Source of the DNA: Desulfovibrio sp.
GTDB taxonomy: Bacteria; Desulfobacterota; Desulfovibrionia; Desulfovibrionales; Desulfovibrionaceae
Assembly: GCA_031272715.1 (NCBI GenBank)
Contig: JAISTH010000018.1
Span: 1 to 64,000 of the forward strand
DNA: 64,000 nt
Direction: 5' to 3'
Shown: piece after piece, positions 19,663 to 29,357 of the stretch
Layout: the number at the start of each line of letters is the position of its first letter
Numbering within the stretch: position 1 is the stretch's first letter
Program-made: the position numbers and the translations under genes
Notes under the pieces: generated by a model
Databases searched by the model: none
What the model was told of the DNA's origin: nothing
Seen by the model: the letters and a program-made list of their open reading frames with translations, nothing else

Positions 19663-19692
19663 TTGACAGCCTGGCCCGAAATCGATCATTAT
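19663..19692 (+). promoter_or_regulatory. Candidate sigma70 promoter of tupA (TTGACA 19663-19668, CATTAT 19687-19692, 18-nt spacer)
   Basis: Read directly. Confidence 0.5.
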
Positions 19693-19707
19693 GTCCTTTG
19701 CGACATA
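19690..19707. promoter_or_regulatory. Perfect dyad TATGTC-CTTTGC-GACATA overlapping tupA -10
   Basis: Same half-sites and spacer as 118-135. Confidence 0.68.
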
Positions 19708-19946
19708 CACGAAAACAGGCGATTTCGTGTCAAGCCCCATGCCTGCCTCGGCGCATGCCCCCCGCGTGCCACGGCGGCGTTCCCCGCGGCCACGACCATC
19801 CCAGACAGGCGTGCCTCTGGCACGGATCCGGTGCAAGACCATGGACGGACGCACCCCTGCCGTCCATTCCCATCAACCCAGGAAGCACATCGGAGGGCGC
19901 CATTCCGCCCGGCGAAACTCCGCCCGGGTTCCCGCGCGCACACCAC

Positions 19947-20879
19947 ATGAAACGTTCCCCGTTCCGCAAGACCGCATTGCTGATCCTCCCCCTCATCGGC
20001 TGTCTCGTCCTGTCGGCGTGCCTCGCCGTCGCCAACGCCCTCGCCGACGAGACCATCAAGATGTCCACCACCACCAGCACGAGGGACTCCGGCCTGCTGG
20101 AATACCTCCTGCCGGAATTCACCAAGGACACCGGCATCACCGTGCAGTACATGGCCAAAGGCACGGGCGCGGCGATCCGTGACGGCTCCGACGGCAACGT
20201 GGACGTCATCTTCGTCCACGATCCGGCCCGGGAGAAGAAGTTCGTCGCCGACGGCTTCGGCACGCAGCGCTACGAAGTGATGCACAACGACTTCGTGCTG
20301 GTCGGCCCCGCCAGCGATCCCGCCGGGACGAAGAAGCTCGATGGCGGGAAGAACATCCTGGGCTCCCTGAAGGCCATCGCCCAGAAGCAGGTCGTCTTCG
20401 TCTCCCGGGGCGACGACAGCGGCACGCATGCCAAGGAACTCGCCCTCTGGAAGGCCTCCGGCGTCCCGCTGACCAAGACGGTGCAGAAGGTCATGAAGGC
20501 CGGCAAGGAAGCGGAGGTCACCTTCGAGGCCCCCACCGGCGCCTGGTATCTCTCCATCGGCCAGGGCATGGGCAAGACGCTGCAGATGGCCGAGGAGAAG
20601 ATGGGCTACGCCCTTTCCGACCGGGGCACCTTCATCCAGCAGAAGTTCGGGAAGACCCCGCCCACGTCCCTCGAGATCCTGGTGGAAGGGGACAAGGACC
20701 TCTACAACCCCTACGGCGTCATCCCCGTCAATCCCGCGAAGCATCCCCACGCGAAGGTCGATGCGGCCACCAAGTTCGCCAAGTGGCTGGTCTCGAAGAA
20801 GGGCCAGGCCCTCATCGCCAACTACAAGCTCCAGGGCAAGCAGCTGTTCTTCCCTGACGCCATTCCGGACGCCAAGTAG
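19947..20879 (+). CDS. tupA: Tungstate ABC transporter substrate-binding protein
   Basis: Signal/lipobox-like N-terminus; KMSTTTSTRDSGLLEYLLPEF; VVFVSRGDDSGTHAKE. Confidence 0.9.
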   Translation: MKRSPFRKTALLILPLIGCLVLSACLAVANALADETIKMSTTTSTRDSGLLEYLLPEFTKDTGITVQYMAKGTGAAIRDGSDGNVDVIFVHDPAREKKFVADGFGTQRYEVMHNDFVLVGPASDPAGTKKLDGGKNILGSLKAIAQKQVVFVSRGDDSGTHAKELALWKASGVPLTKTVQKVMKAGKEAEVTFEAPTGAWYLSIGQGMGKTLQMAEEKMGYALSDRGTFIQQKFGKTPPTSLEILVEGDKDLYNPYGVIPVNPAKHPHAKVDAATKFAKWLVSKKGQALIANYKLQGKQLFFPDAIPDAK

Positions 20880-20897
20880 GCCGTCCCGCGCACGCCC

Positions 20898-20927
20898 GCG
20901 GCGGGGGAGGGATTCCTCCCCCGCCGC
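20898..20927 (+). terminator. Perfect 13-bp hairpin without U-tract between tupA and tupB (attenuator/mRNA-stabiliser)
   Basis: GCGGCGGGGGAGG-GATT-CCTCCCCCGCCGC. Confidence 0.6.
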
Positions 20928-20953
20928 ATGTTCCAGCCAACGAGGAAGGCGAC

Positions 20954-21652
20954 ATGTGGGACATGCTCACGGACAGCCTGCTTTCCGGGCTCGCCATGAT
21001 CTTCGGGGGCAACCCCGAACTCTATCTCATCGTCTTCGTCTCCCTGCGGTGCACGGCCATAGCGTGCCTGATGGCCAGCTGCATCGGCATCCCCCTCGCC
21101 TTCTGTCTCGCCAACTACGAATTCCGCGGCCGCAGGGGCTGCATCCTGCTGCTGAACACCCTCCAGGCCCTGCCCACCGTGGTGGTCGGCCTCTTCCTCT
21201 ACATCTTCATCTCACGCCGGGGCATCCTCGGCCCCCTGGACCTGCTGTACACGTGGAAGGCCATCACCATCGGACAGTTCATCCTCATCCTGCCGCTGGT
21301 CACGATGTTCGTTCTGGCCGCCCTGAGCCGGCTCGACGAGCGATACCGGCTGACGGCCCTCACACTTGGGGCCAGCGAACGGCAGGCCGCCTTCGCGGTG
21401 TTGCGGGAGGCGCGTTTCGCGGTGGTCGCTGCGCTGTGCGCCGCCTTCGGACGGGGCATCGCGGAGGTCGGGGTGAGCATGATGCTGGGAGGGAACATCA
21501 AGGGCTTCACCCGCACCATGACCACCGCCATGGCCCTGGAATACGACAAGGGGGAGTTCACCTTGGCGCTGGCTCTCGGGATCGTGCTGCTGGCCGTGAG
21601 CTTCATCCTGAACTGCGGCCTGGCCGTCTTCCAGGGCAGGACGGGACGATGA
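20954..21652 (+). CDS. tupB: Tungstate ABC transporter permease
   Basis: Membrane protein with permease EAA-like loop (LTLGASERQAAFAVLREARF); lies between tupA and tupC. Confidence 0.9.
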   Translation: MWDMLTDSLLSGLAMIFGGNPELYLIVFVSLRCTAIACLMASCIGIPLAFCLANYEFRGRRGCILLLNTLQALPTVVVGLFLYIFISRRGILGPLDLLYTWKAITIGQFILILPLVTMFVLAALSRLDERYRLTALTLGASERQAAFAVLREARFAVVAALCAAFGRGIAEVGVSMMLGGNIKGFTRTMTTAMALEYDKGEFTLALALGIVLLAVSFILNCGLAVFQGRTGR

Positions 21653-22335
21653 CGCCGCTGTACGGCCTGCGCGGCCTGAAAAAACGCTTCGACACCCGGC
21701 AGGCCCTGGACATCCCGGAACTCGACCTGCAGGGCGAAGTCATATATGGACTGCTCGGCCCCAACGGATCCGGGAAGACCACGCTCCTGCGTCTTCTGTC
21801 CTTCATGGACGCGCCCACGGAAGGGGAGATACGCTTCCGGGGCGAACCCGTCGCGCCGGAGACCATGGCGCGCCACAGGGCCAAGGTCGTCTGGGTGCCC
21901 CAGTCGCCGGTCATGTTCACCGGTTCCCTCCTCTACAACGTCGCCTACCCCATGGCCATCAAGGGGATCGGGAAAGCGCCGCGGCGGGAACGGGCGATGG
22001 AGCTTCTGGCGAAGGTCGGGCTGGAAAAGCTCGCCAACTGGCCCGCCGCCAAGCTCTCCGGCGGCGAGGCCCAGCGGGGGAGCATAGCCCGGGCGCTGGC
22101 GGCGGGGGCCGAGGTCATCCTCTTCGACGAACCCACGGCCAGCGTGGACTACCACGCCCGGGAAGACATCATCACCCTCATACGGGAACTGCACGGGGAG
22201 AGAGGCATTTCCGTGATCATCGCCACCCACGACTTCTTCCTCGCCAGGGAACTCTGCGAACAGTACGTCTACCTCTTCGACGGCAGGGTCGCCGCCATCG
22301 GCACCGACGACCCGCTGCGCTCCGCGCCCTTCTGA
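21649..22335 (+). CDS. tupC: Tungstate ABC transporter ATP-binding protein
   Basis: Walker A GPNGSGKTT, signature LSGGEAQR, Walker B VILFDEPTA. Confidence 0.92.
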   Translation: MTPLYGLRGLKKRFDTRQALDIPELDLQGEVIYGLLGPNGSGKTTLLRLLSFMDAPTEGEIRFRGEPVAPETMARHRAKVVWVPQSPVMFTGSLLYNVAYPMAIKGIGKAPRRERAMELLAKVGLEKLANWPAAKLSGGEAQRGSIARALAAGAEVILFDEPTASVDYHAREDIITLIRELHGERGISVIIATHDFFLARELCEQYVYLFDGRVAAIGTDDPLRSAPF

Positions 22336-22361
22336 ACCCGCCAAATCCCGGAGGCGGCCCT

Positions 22362-23612
22362 TTGACATCCTTCCTGACCCTCACCCCGGTGCCGGAACTT
22401 CTGGCCCACATCGCCTCCTTCGCCCCTCTGGAGGCAGAGGACGTTCCGCTGGAGGAAGGGGCGGGACGCACGCTGGCGGAGGATTTCCGCAGCCCCGAGG
22501 AGCTGCCCGGCTTCGACAGGTCCGTGGTGGACGGCTTCGCCGTCCGGGCCCGGGACGTCTTCGGGGCGGGCGAAGGCATGCCCGCACTGCTGTCTTGCCT
22601 CGGGGAGATCCCCATGGGGGCCGTCCCGACGATCACGGTCATGCCCGGAACATGCGTGCGCATATGGACCGGAGGCATGCTCCCCCAGGGGGCGGACGCC
22701 GTGGTCATGCTGGAGTACGTCCGCCAGGTGGCCGATCCCGACTCCGCGGACGTGGAACTGACGCGCCCGGTCGCGCCAGGGGACAACGTCTTGGCGAAGG
22801 ACGAGGATTGCGGGCTCGGGGAAACGCTCATTCCCGGAGGGCGGCTGCTGCGGCCCCAGGAAGTCGGGCTGCTTGCGGGTCTCGGACAGGAGCGGGTGCG
22901 GGTGCGGCGCAGACCCAAGGTCGCCGTCATCTCCACCGGGGACGAGGTGATCCCCTACGGGCGGCGCCCCCTTCCCGGACAGGTGCGGGACGTCAACGCC
23001 GTCACCCTGGCGGCCCTCGCCCGGGAGGAAGGGGGGGAGGCGAGGTTCTTCGGACTGGTGGGGGACGACGAGGCGACCCTCAAGCGTCTGGTGGGGGAGG
23101 CGTTCGCCTGGGGCGACGTCGTGCTCGTCTCGGGAGGATCCTCGGCGGGACGCCGGGACTACACGTTGAACGCGCTTGCGGCCGTTCCGGGATGCTCGAC
23201 GCTGATCCACGGCGTCGCCGTGAGTCCAGGCAAGCCTCTCATCTTCGCAAGATCCGGCGAGAAGTCCTGCTGGGGCATGCCGGGACACGTGGCCAGCGCC
23301 CTCGTCTGCGCCCACGTCTTCCTGCGTCCGCTCCTGCGGCGTCTGCTGGGTCGGGACGACGGAAACCGGATCGAGCATGTCGTGTCCGCCCGCATGACCC
23401 GCCCGGTGCCCTCGGTCCTCGGTCGGCGGGACTACATCCGGGTGGCGCTGGGTCGCCCCCTGGAGCCGGGGGACGCCCCCACGGCGATCCCCGTCCTCGG
23501 CAAGTCCGGCGCCATCTCCACCCTCGTCAAGGCGGACGGTCTCGTCGTCTGCCTCGAAACCGACGAGGGCATCCCCGCAGGAACCCTGGTCGAAGTCGAA
23601 CCGCTGCGCTGA
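22362..23612 (+). CDS. moeA: Molybdopterin molybdenumtransferase MoeA
   Basis: TTG start; DRSVVDGFAVRA, GGMLPQGADAVV, SGGSSAGRRDY, PGKPLIFA. Confidence 0.9.
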   Translation: MTSFLTLTPVPELLAHIASFAPLEAEDVPLEEGAGRTLAEDFRSPEELPGFDRSVVDGFAVRARDVFGAGEGMPALLSCLGEIPMGAVPTITVMPGTCVRIWTGGMLPQGADAVVMLEYVRQVADPDSADVELTRPVAPGDNVLAKDEDCGLGETLIPGGRLLRPQEVGLLAGLGQERVRVRRRPKVAVISTGDEVIPYGRRPLPGQVRDVNAVTLAALAREEGGEARFFGLVGDDEATLKRLVGEAFAWGDVVLVSGGSSAGRRDYTLNALAAVPGCSTLIHGVAVSPGKPLIFARSGEKSCWGMPGHVASALVCAHVFLRPLLRRLLGRDDGNRIEHVVSARMTRPVPSVLGRRDYIRVALGRPLEPGDAPTAIPVLGKSGAISTLVKADGLVVCLETDEGIPAGTLVEVEPLR

Positions 23613-23652
23613 AGGCGCATGCACGGCGATCCCGGCAGAGCAAGGAGGAACC

Positions 23653-25602
23653 ATGGAACGCAACGTCTATCTCAAGCTCACGGACGTCGACGAGGCCCGC
23701 ACACGGTGGTTCGACGCCCTGGAGGCCGGGGACCGGTCCCCTCTCGCCGTAGAGGAGGTCTCTCTGGAAGCGGCCCGTCATCGCACCCTGGCAACGCCCG
23801 CCGCCGCCCTGCTCTCCTCCCCGGCGTTCCACGGCGCGGCCATGGACGGCATCGCGGTGAAGGCCTCCGACACCTTCGGGGCGTCCCAGCACAGGCCGAA
23901 GACCCTGCGCATCAACAAGGAGGCGTTCTGGATCAACACCGGCCAGCCCCTGCCCCAGGGATGCGACGCGGTGATCATGATGGAGAACGTGATCCCCCGG
24001 GCCTTCGAACCCGACGCCGTGGACGTCGAACAGGCCGCGTTCCCATGGCAGCACGTTCGCAAGCTGGGTGAGGACATGGTGGCCACGGAGATCCTGCTGC
24101 CGCCGGGCACGGTGATCGGCGCCTACGAACTGGGCGCCCTCGCGGCCGCCGGCATCCTGCGCCCCGCCGTCTTCGCGAGGCCCAGGGTGGCGATCATCCC
24201 CAGCGGCAGCGAACTCGTGCCCCTGGCCCAAGCCGACCGCACCCTGCTGCAGCAGGGCAGGCAACTGCCGGAATTCAACTCCCTCATCCTGTCCGCCCTT
24301 GTCAGGGACGCGGGGGGCGACCCGGAGGTCCTCGGCATCGTGCCCGACGACCCCGGTTCCATCGCGGAAGCCCTGCGGGAGGCGGTCAAGGGGCCATACG
24401 ACCTCGTGGCCGTCAATGCCGGCTCCTCCGCCGGAAGCCACGACTTCACCGCCCACGTCGTCGCGGAGGAGGGGGAGCTTCTCGTCCACGGCGTCAACGT
24501 GATGCCCGGCAAGCCGACCATCCTCGGAAAGGTGGGAGGCAAGCCCGTCATCGGCGTGCCGGGCTACCCCATATCCGCCATCATCGCCTTCGAGGAGTTC
24601 GCCCAGCCCCTGCTGACGCTGTGGCAGAAACGGCGCATGCCCCGGCGCGCGACCGGCGCCGTGACACCCTTCCAGCCCCTGCCCTCGAAAGCGGGCCTCG
24701 AGGAACGGATCCGTGTCAAGCTGGGCCGGGTGGGGGACAAACTGCTGGCCGTGCCGCTGCCACGGGGCGCGGGCACCGTGACGAGCCTCTCCCGCGCCGA
24801 CGGCATCATCGCCATCCCTCCCGCAAGCGAGGGCATCCCGGCGGAGACGCCCGTCACCGCCGCCTTCCTGCGGACGCAGGAACAGATCGACGGCGCATTG
24901 CTCGTCATCGGCAGCCACGACAACACGCTGGACCTGCTGGACAGCTTCCTGCGCAAGCGCTTCCCGCGCTTCTCCCTGGCATCGGCCCACGTCGGCAGCA
25001 TGGGAGGTCTCACGGCCATCAGGAACGGACACTGCCATCTGGCGGGAAGCCATCTGCTGGATGCCGCAACGGGAGTTTACAACCAGGCCGACATCGCAAG
25101 GCACCTCGCGGGCATCCCCGTCAAGCTCGTGCGACTGGCCGACCGGGAGCAAGGGCTCATCGTCATGCCGGGCAACCCCGCCAACATCACGGACATCGCG
25201 GATCTCGCGAGATCCGGCGTCACCTTCGTCAATCGCCAGCGGGGCAGCGGCACAAGGGTGCTTCTGGACTACAGGCTCTCCAAGCTCGGCATCTCCCCGG
25301 ACGCCATCCAAGGGTACGAGAACGAGGAGTACACCCACATGAACGTCGCGGCGGCGGTCCTTTCCGGACGCGCCACCACGGGGCTCGGGGTGCGCGCGGC
25401 CGCCAACGCTTTGGGGCTGGAGTTCATCCCGGCGGGGGTCGAGGAGTACGACCTCGTGATACCCGCGCGCCACTGGGATGACGAAAGGATGCAGGCCCTC
25501 ATGGCCGTCATACGGTCGGCGGAATACAGGGACGCCGCGACGTCCATGGGCGGATACATAATGGTTCGGACCGGCGAGGTCGTGTGGGAGTTCGCCGGCT
25601 GA
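23653..25602 (+). CDS. MoeA fused to C-terminal periplasmic-binding-protein-like domain
   Basis: MoeA motifs (GAAMDGIAVKA, NAGSSAGSHDF) then LLVIGSHDNTLDLLDSFLR...INRQRGSGTR-type PBP domain. Confidence 0.88.
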   Translation: MERNVYLKLTDVDEARTRWFDALEAGDRSPLAVEEVSLEAARHRTLATPAAALLSSPAFHGAAMDGIAVKASDTFGASQHRPKTLRINKEAFWINTGQPLPQGCDAVIMMENVIPRAFEPDAVDVEQAAFPWQHVRKLGEDMVATEILLPPGTVIGAYELGALAAAGILRPAVFARPRVAIIPSGSELVPLAQADRTLLQQGRQLPEFNSLILSALVRDAGGDPEVLGIVPDDPGSIAEALREAVKGPYDLVAVNAGSSAGSHDFTAHVVAEEGELLVHGVNVMPGKPTILGKVGGKPVIGVPGYPISAIIAFEEFAQPLLTLWQKRRMPRRATGAVTPFQPLPSKAGLEERIRVKLGRVGDKLLAVPLPRGAGTVTSLSRADGIIAIPPASEGIPAETPVTAAFLRTQEQIDGALLVIGSHDNTLDLLDSFLRKRFPRFSLASAHVGSMGGLTAIRNGHCHLAGSHLLDAATGVYNQADIARHLAGIPVKLVRLADREQGLIVMPGNPANITDIADLARSGVTFVNRQRGSGTRVLLDYRLSKLGISPDAIQGYENEEYTHMNVAAAVLSGRATTGLGVRAAANALGLEFIPAGVEEYDLVIPARHWDDERMQALMAVIRSAEYRDAATSMGGYIMVRTGEVVWEFAG

Positions 25603-25631
25603 CGATAAAAACTGCAAGTCAGGAGGTCACC

Positions 25632-26471
25632 ATGAAAAGACTTGGAGGATTTCTCATGGCACTGTGCGTATTGCTCGCCGCGGGCATGTCTGCGCCGGAG
25701 GGGGCGTTGGCGGCCGCGGGGGAGATACGTCTCTCCAGCACCATCGGCCCCGTGGATGCAGGGATCGTCCCTCTTCTGGCCAAGACCTACGAGCAGAAGG
25801 CCGGCGTCAAGATCACCTACGAGGCGGCCGGCACCGGCGCGACCCTGGACAAGGCGAAGACCGGCACCTTCGACATGGTCATGGTCCACGCCCGCAAGCT
25901 GGAGGACAAGTTCATCGAGGAAGGGTACGGGGTGGACCGGCGTGACGTGATGTACAACGACTTCGTCATCCTGGGGCCCAAGGAAGATCCCGCCCACATC
26001 AAGGGCATGAAGAGCGCCCCCGAGGCCTTCGCCGCCATCGCCAAGGCCAAGGTCCCCTTCATCACGAGGAACGACAGGTCCGGCACCCACGTCAAGGAGA
26101 TGGAGGTCTGGGAGAAGGCCGGCATCGTCCCCGACGGGCCCTGGTACGACCGCTTCGTGGACGGCAAGAAAGGGAACAAGGCCACGACGATCTATGCCAA
26201 CGAAAAGAAGGCCTACACCCTCATGGACAGGGCCACCTACCTGACCCTCAAGAAGGAGATCGCCCTTGTGCCGCTGGTGGAAGGTGACAAGATCCTGCTG
26301 AACTTCATCGCGGTCATCGCGGTCAACCCGAAGAAGTTCCCTTCGGTAAACGCAGCCGGAGCGAAAGGGTTCATGGACTGGCTGGTAGGCCCTGAAGCAC
26401 AGGGCATCATAAAGACCTTCGGTGTGGATGTCTATGGCGAGCCTCTCTTCTTCCCGAATGCAAAGAAATAG
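25632..26471 (+). CDS. Second TupA-like tungstate/molybdate substrate-binding protein
   Basis: GGAGGT SD; signal peptide; LSSTIGPVDAGIVPLL; ITRNDRSGTHVKEMEVW. Confidence 0.83.
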   Translation: MKRLGGFLMALCVLLAAGMSAPEGALAAAGEIRLSSTIGPVDAGIVPLLAKTYEQKAGVKITYEAAGTGATLDKAKTGTFDMVMVHARKLEDKFIEEGYGVDRRDVMYNDFVILGPKEDPAHIKGMKSAPEAFAAIAKAKVPFITRNDRSGTHVKEMEVWEKAGIVPDGPWYDRFVDGKKGNKATTIYANEKKAYTLMDRATYLTLKKEIALVPLVEGDKILLNFIAVIAVNPKKFPSVNAAGAKGFMDWLVGPEAQGIIKTFGVDVYGEPLFFPNAKK

Positions 26472-26522
26472 TCTTGGGATGGCACTACGGAACTTCTGAG
26501 TTACGGATAGATGCAGTGTGAT

Positions 26523-26553
26523 GACAGGGGGAGCGATCCCCCTGTCTTTTTTT
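26523..26553 (+). terminator. Rho-independent terminator
   Basis: GACAGGGGGA-GCGA-TCCCCCTGTC-TTTTTTT. Confidence 0.9.
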
Positions 26554-27176
26554 GCAAACAGATGTCCACTGTGCTTGGCAGTCGACACTTCTCTCTTGCT
26601 TGGCATGTTTAGGCAGGATTACTGTGATCAAAACAGTTGCGTCGCATCTAAGTGCAGATCCGGCACATGGCAAGACCGGACGATGAAAGCCAAGATGCAT
26701 GAAGCGCCCTCAGGCAATGCCTTCACGATGGCCCCATCGGACGCCTGCCGACACGCACGGCGTGGACACTGGCCGGCCGGCCGGTGTGCCGATGCCCCGA
26801 GCGCCCCATGCTGTACATGCCCCGGCGTCCATGGTACAGAAAACCCCATGGGGCCCCACCGCCCGCACGGCCCAACGGCCCGCCATATGCCCCGCGACTG
26901 CGGCGTCCCGCGAACGCATCCCGGACACGGACCGAACGGCGAGACCCAAGAGCCACACGATCGCCGCGTCCATCGCCTGCCAGATGGCTTCACGCCGAAC
27001 CGGGCATCATCCTTGAAGCATGTCGGGCCACTCCGGGAATCGGCTTGCGTGCAGGCCGACGCGGTTCCCGCCTCCGCCGTTTCCTCGCAAGGCGAAGGCC
27101 AGCGTCACCTCGAACTGGCACGCATGGCCCCACCTGCCAGGCCATGCCACGAATCTTCGACCACGGGAGGTCGCTC

Positions 27177-28457
27177 ATGGGACGCGTGCTCAAGATCGAC
27201 ATGACATACGGGGAATCCGGTTTCATCGATGTCCCGCCCGACTTCGAAGGACGCGGCGGACGGGGACTGGTTCCCGCCTTCGCCTCGGATCCCACCCTCG
27301 AACCCCTTGCCCCGGACAACACCCTCGTGTTCGCCCCCGGCCTGCTCGCAGGCACCAGCTGTCCCGGCAGCGGGAGGATCTCGGTGGGGTGCCAGAGCCC
27401 CGTGACGGGATGGCTCGTCGCCTCCAACGCCGGCGGCATGGCGGGACACCACCTGAAATGCATGGGCATAGACGCCATCGTCATCGAAGGGGCGCCCGAT
27501 CCCCCGAAAGGATTCTTCAACATGGTGGTCACGAAGGACGGCGCGAAGGTGGCACCCACGTCCGTCCGCAATCGCAACATCTCCAAGGCGCTCCCGGAAC
27601 TGCGCGGCATGTACGGGGATGCATGCAGCTACATCCTGACGGGCATCGGCGGGGACCAGAAGTGCCCCATGGCGAACATCGCCGTGACCGGGCCGGACCT
27701 GCAGCCGTCCAGCAGGTTCGGGAACGGCGGCGCCGGCGCCGTGTTGGGGTCCAAACTGATCAAGGCCATTGTCATCGATCCCCGGGGTGCGCCTCCCCTG
27801 GTGCCGATGTCGCCGGAGTTCGAAAAGGCGGTGCAGCGTTTCACTGAACTCGCCAAAGAGACGTCCAAGGCGAAGACGGAACGCGGCAAGGGATGCATGC
27901 CGAACTGCGCAGTCCCCTGCATGCGGAAAGCCCCGGAGGGCAAAGGGGTCACGGCGGAAAAGAAGCCGAAGGCGTTCTCCTTCATCGCCAAGACAGACCC
28001 GGAGTTGGCCGACAAATTCATGGATCTCTGCGATGACATGGGGCTGGGCGCATGGGAGATCGCGCGAAGCGTGCAGACACTTTCCCCTGAGAACAAGCCA
28101 CCATGGAATGTGCTACTGAAGAATATCCGTGGACGAAACCCGGCTGGCCTGTTCATTCTATTTCAAAGGCCTGAATTATTTGCCGAACGCATGGGGATAC
28201 CCGTAAGCAATCTCTACAATCCTTGGGCAGAACAATCTCCCGAAAAAACCATGGAAGATTGCGTTATGGATGAACTTGGCCTTTGTCGCAAAGCCTGTGT
28301 GAAGGCACTGAAAAATATAGATGGTCTCCACACTGCCGCAGAGATGATTTCCGCACTGCTGCATAAGGAGGTTACTGCCTTCGACATCTCGGAAAACTCC
28401 TATAATACTGCTTATTTCGAGATGAGGTACCGCAGCAGGATCCCATTCGACAAATAG
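27177..28457 (+). CDS. Internally shortened AOR-family homologue (426 aa)
   Basis: GRVLKIDMTYGESGFIDVP; CQSPVTGWLVASNAGG; MGIDAIVIEG; CMPNCAVPC; lacks the HEPRG-type region. Confidence 0.75.
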   Translation: MGRVLKIDMTYGESGFIDVPPDFEGRGGRGLVPAFASDPTLEPLAPDNTLVFAPGLLAGTSCPGSGRISVGCQSPVTGWLVASNAGGMAGHHLKCMGIDAIVIEGAPDPPKGFFNMVVTKDGAKVAPTSVRNRNISKALPELRGMYGDACSYILTGIGGDQKCPMANIAVTGPDLQPSSRFGNGGAGAVLGSKLIKAIVIDPRGAPPLVPMSPEFEKAVQRFTELAKETSKAKTERGKGCMPNCAVPCMRKAPEGKGVTAEKKPKAFSFIAKTDPELADKFMDLCDDMGLGAWEIARSVQTLSPENKPPWNVLLKNIRGRNPAGLFILFQRPELFAERMGIPVSNLYNPWAEQSPEKTMEDCVMDELGLCRKACVKALKNIDGLHTAAEMISALLHKEVTAFDISENSYNTAYFEMRYRSRIPFDK

Positions 28458-28547
28458 ATGATGGCTAACTTGATATGTAATCCTACATGGAACATAGGTA
28501 TCGCAGAAGATTATGATGCGAATGCAAAAGCGCTTAAGGAGTGACCC

Positions 28548-28922
28548 ATGGGACTTTCGATCAAGCTTTTCGTCGAGAAGGATGGCAAGTACATCCTGGG
28601 GACTGGACGAATCGGACTCCTGAAGTCCATCCCGCAGCTTGGGTCGTTGCGCCAGGCGGCGCAGCAGTTGGGCATGAGCTACCGCTGGGCCTGGGGCCGT
28701 CTGAACACCGCCGAGACGGAACTCGGCATCCCCTTGCTCTCCCGCAACGTCAACACCGGGAAGAACCGTTCCATGTCCCTCACGCCCGAGGGCGAGGCCA
28801 TCGTCAAGTGGTTCGAGGAGACGGAGCGCGAAGTGAACGAATGCCTCGCGAGGATGGAAAAACAGATGCCGGAGCCGCTCAAGAAGGCGCTGGCCAAGGA
28901 CAGCGGAGCGGATGGGGGATAG
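28548..28922 (+). CDS. ModE-like winged-HTH regulator without molbindin (TOBE/MOP) domain
   Basis: GTGRIGLLKSIPQLGSLRQAAQQLGMSYRWAWGRLNTAETELGIPLLSR typical of ModE N-terminal domain; 124 aa only. Confidence 0.85.
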   Translation: MGLSIKLFVEKDGKYILGTGRIGLLKSIPQLGSLRQAAQQLGMSYRWAWGRLNTAETELGIPLLSRNVNTGKNRSMSLTPEGEAIVKWFEETEREVNECLARMEKQMPEPLKKALAKDSGADGG

Positions 28923-29357
28923 GAACGCCGGGGACGGACTTCCGGGAAGACGCCCTGCACCCCGCAACGGCACGCCCGCGCGCCATGCCCTTGCCCCTCC
29001 CACTTCCCGTCGGCCCGTCGGCGCATCCCGGACCCTGCCCAACCGGACGGCTTCACGGTCCCCCCATCCTCGTCGCCGCTAAAGCCTTCGCGGATTCTGC
29101 CGATATAGTCTGCGAGTCAGTTGCTGTCTCTTGTCATTGGGGAGGAGGCGCGCCGGGGCGATCGTCGCTGCAGTCGACCCGGCGCCACCTCGAACCCCGT
29201 TGCGCGACAGGCTCAGGAAAACCAAGGAAGGCCGCCCCAGTGGATCCATTCGAAAACGCGCACCCCTCCACCCCGACGGTCGTCGGGCGGGGAATCGCCC
29301 CCGTCCGGGAGACGCCGGTCCCGCATCCTTCCACGTCCTCCGCCGGAGGCTGAACGC

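Noticed and set aside
28474-28489. TATGTA-ATCC-TACATG upstream of the ModE-like gene as an autoregulatory copy of the operator
   Set aside because: Spacer is 4 nt and half-sites differ, so not the same motif without experimental support
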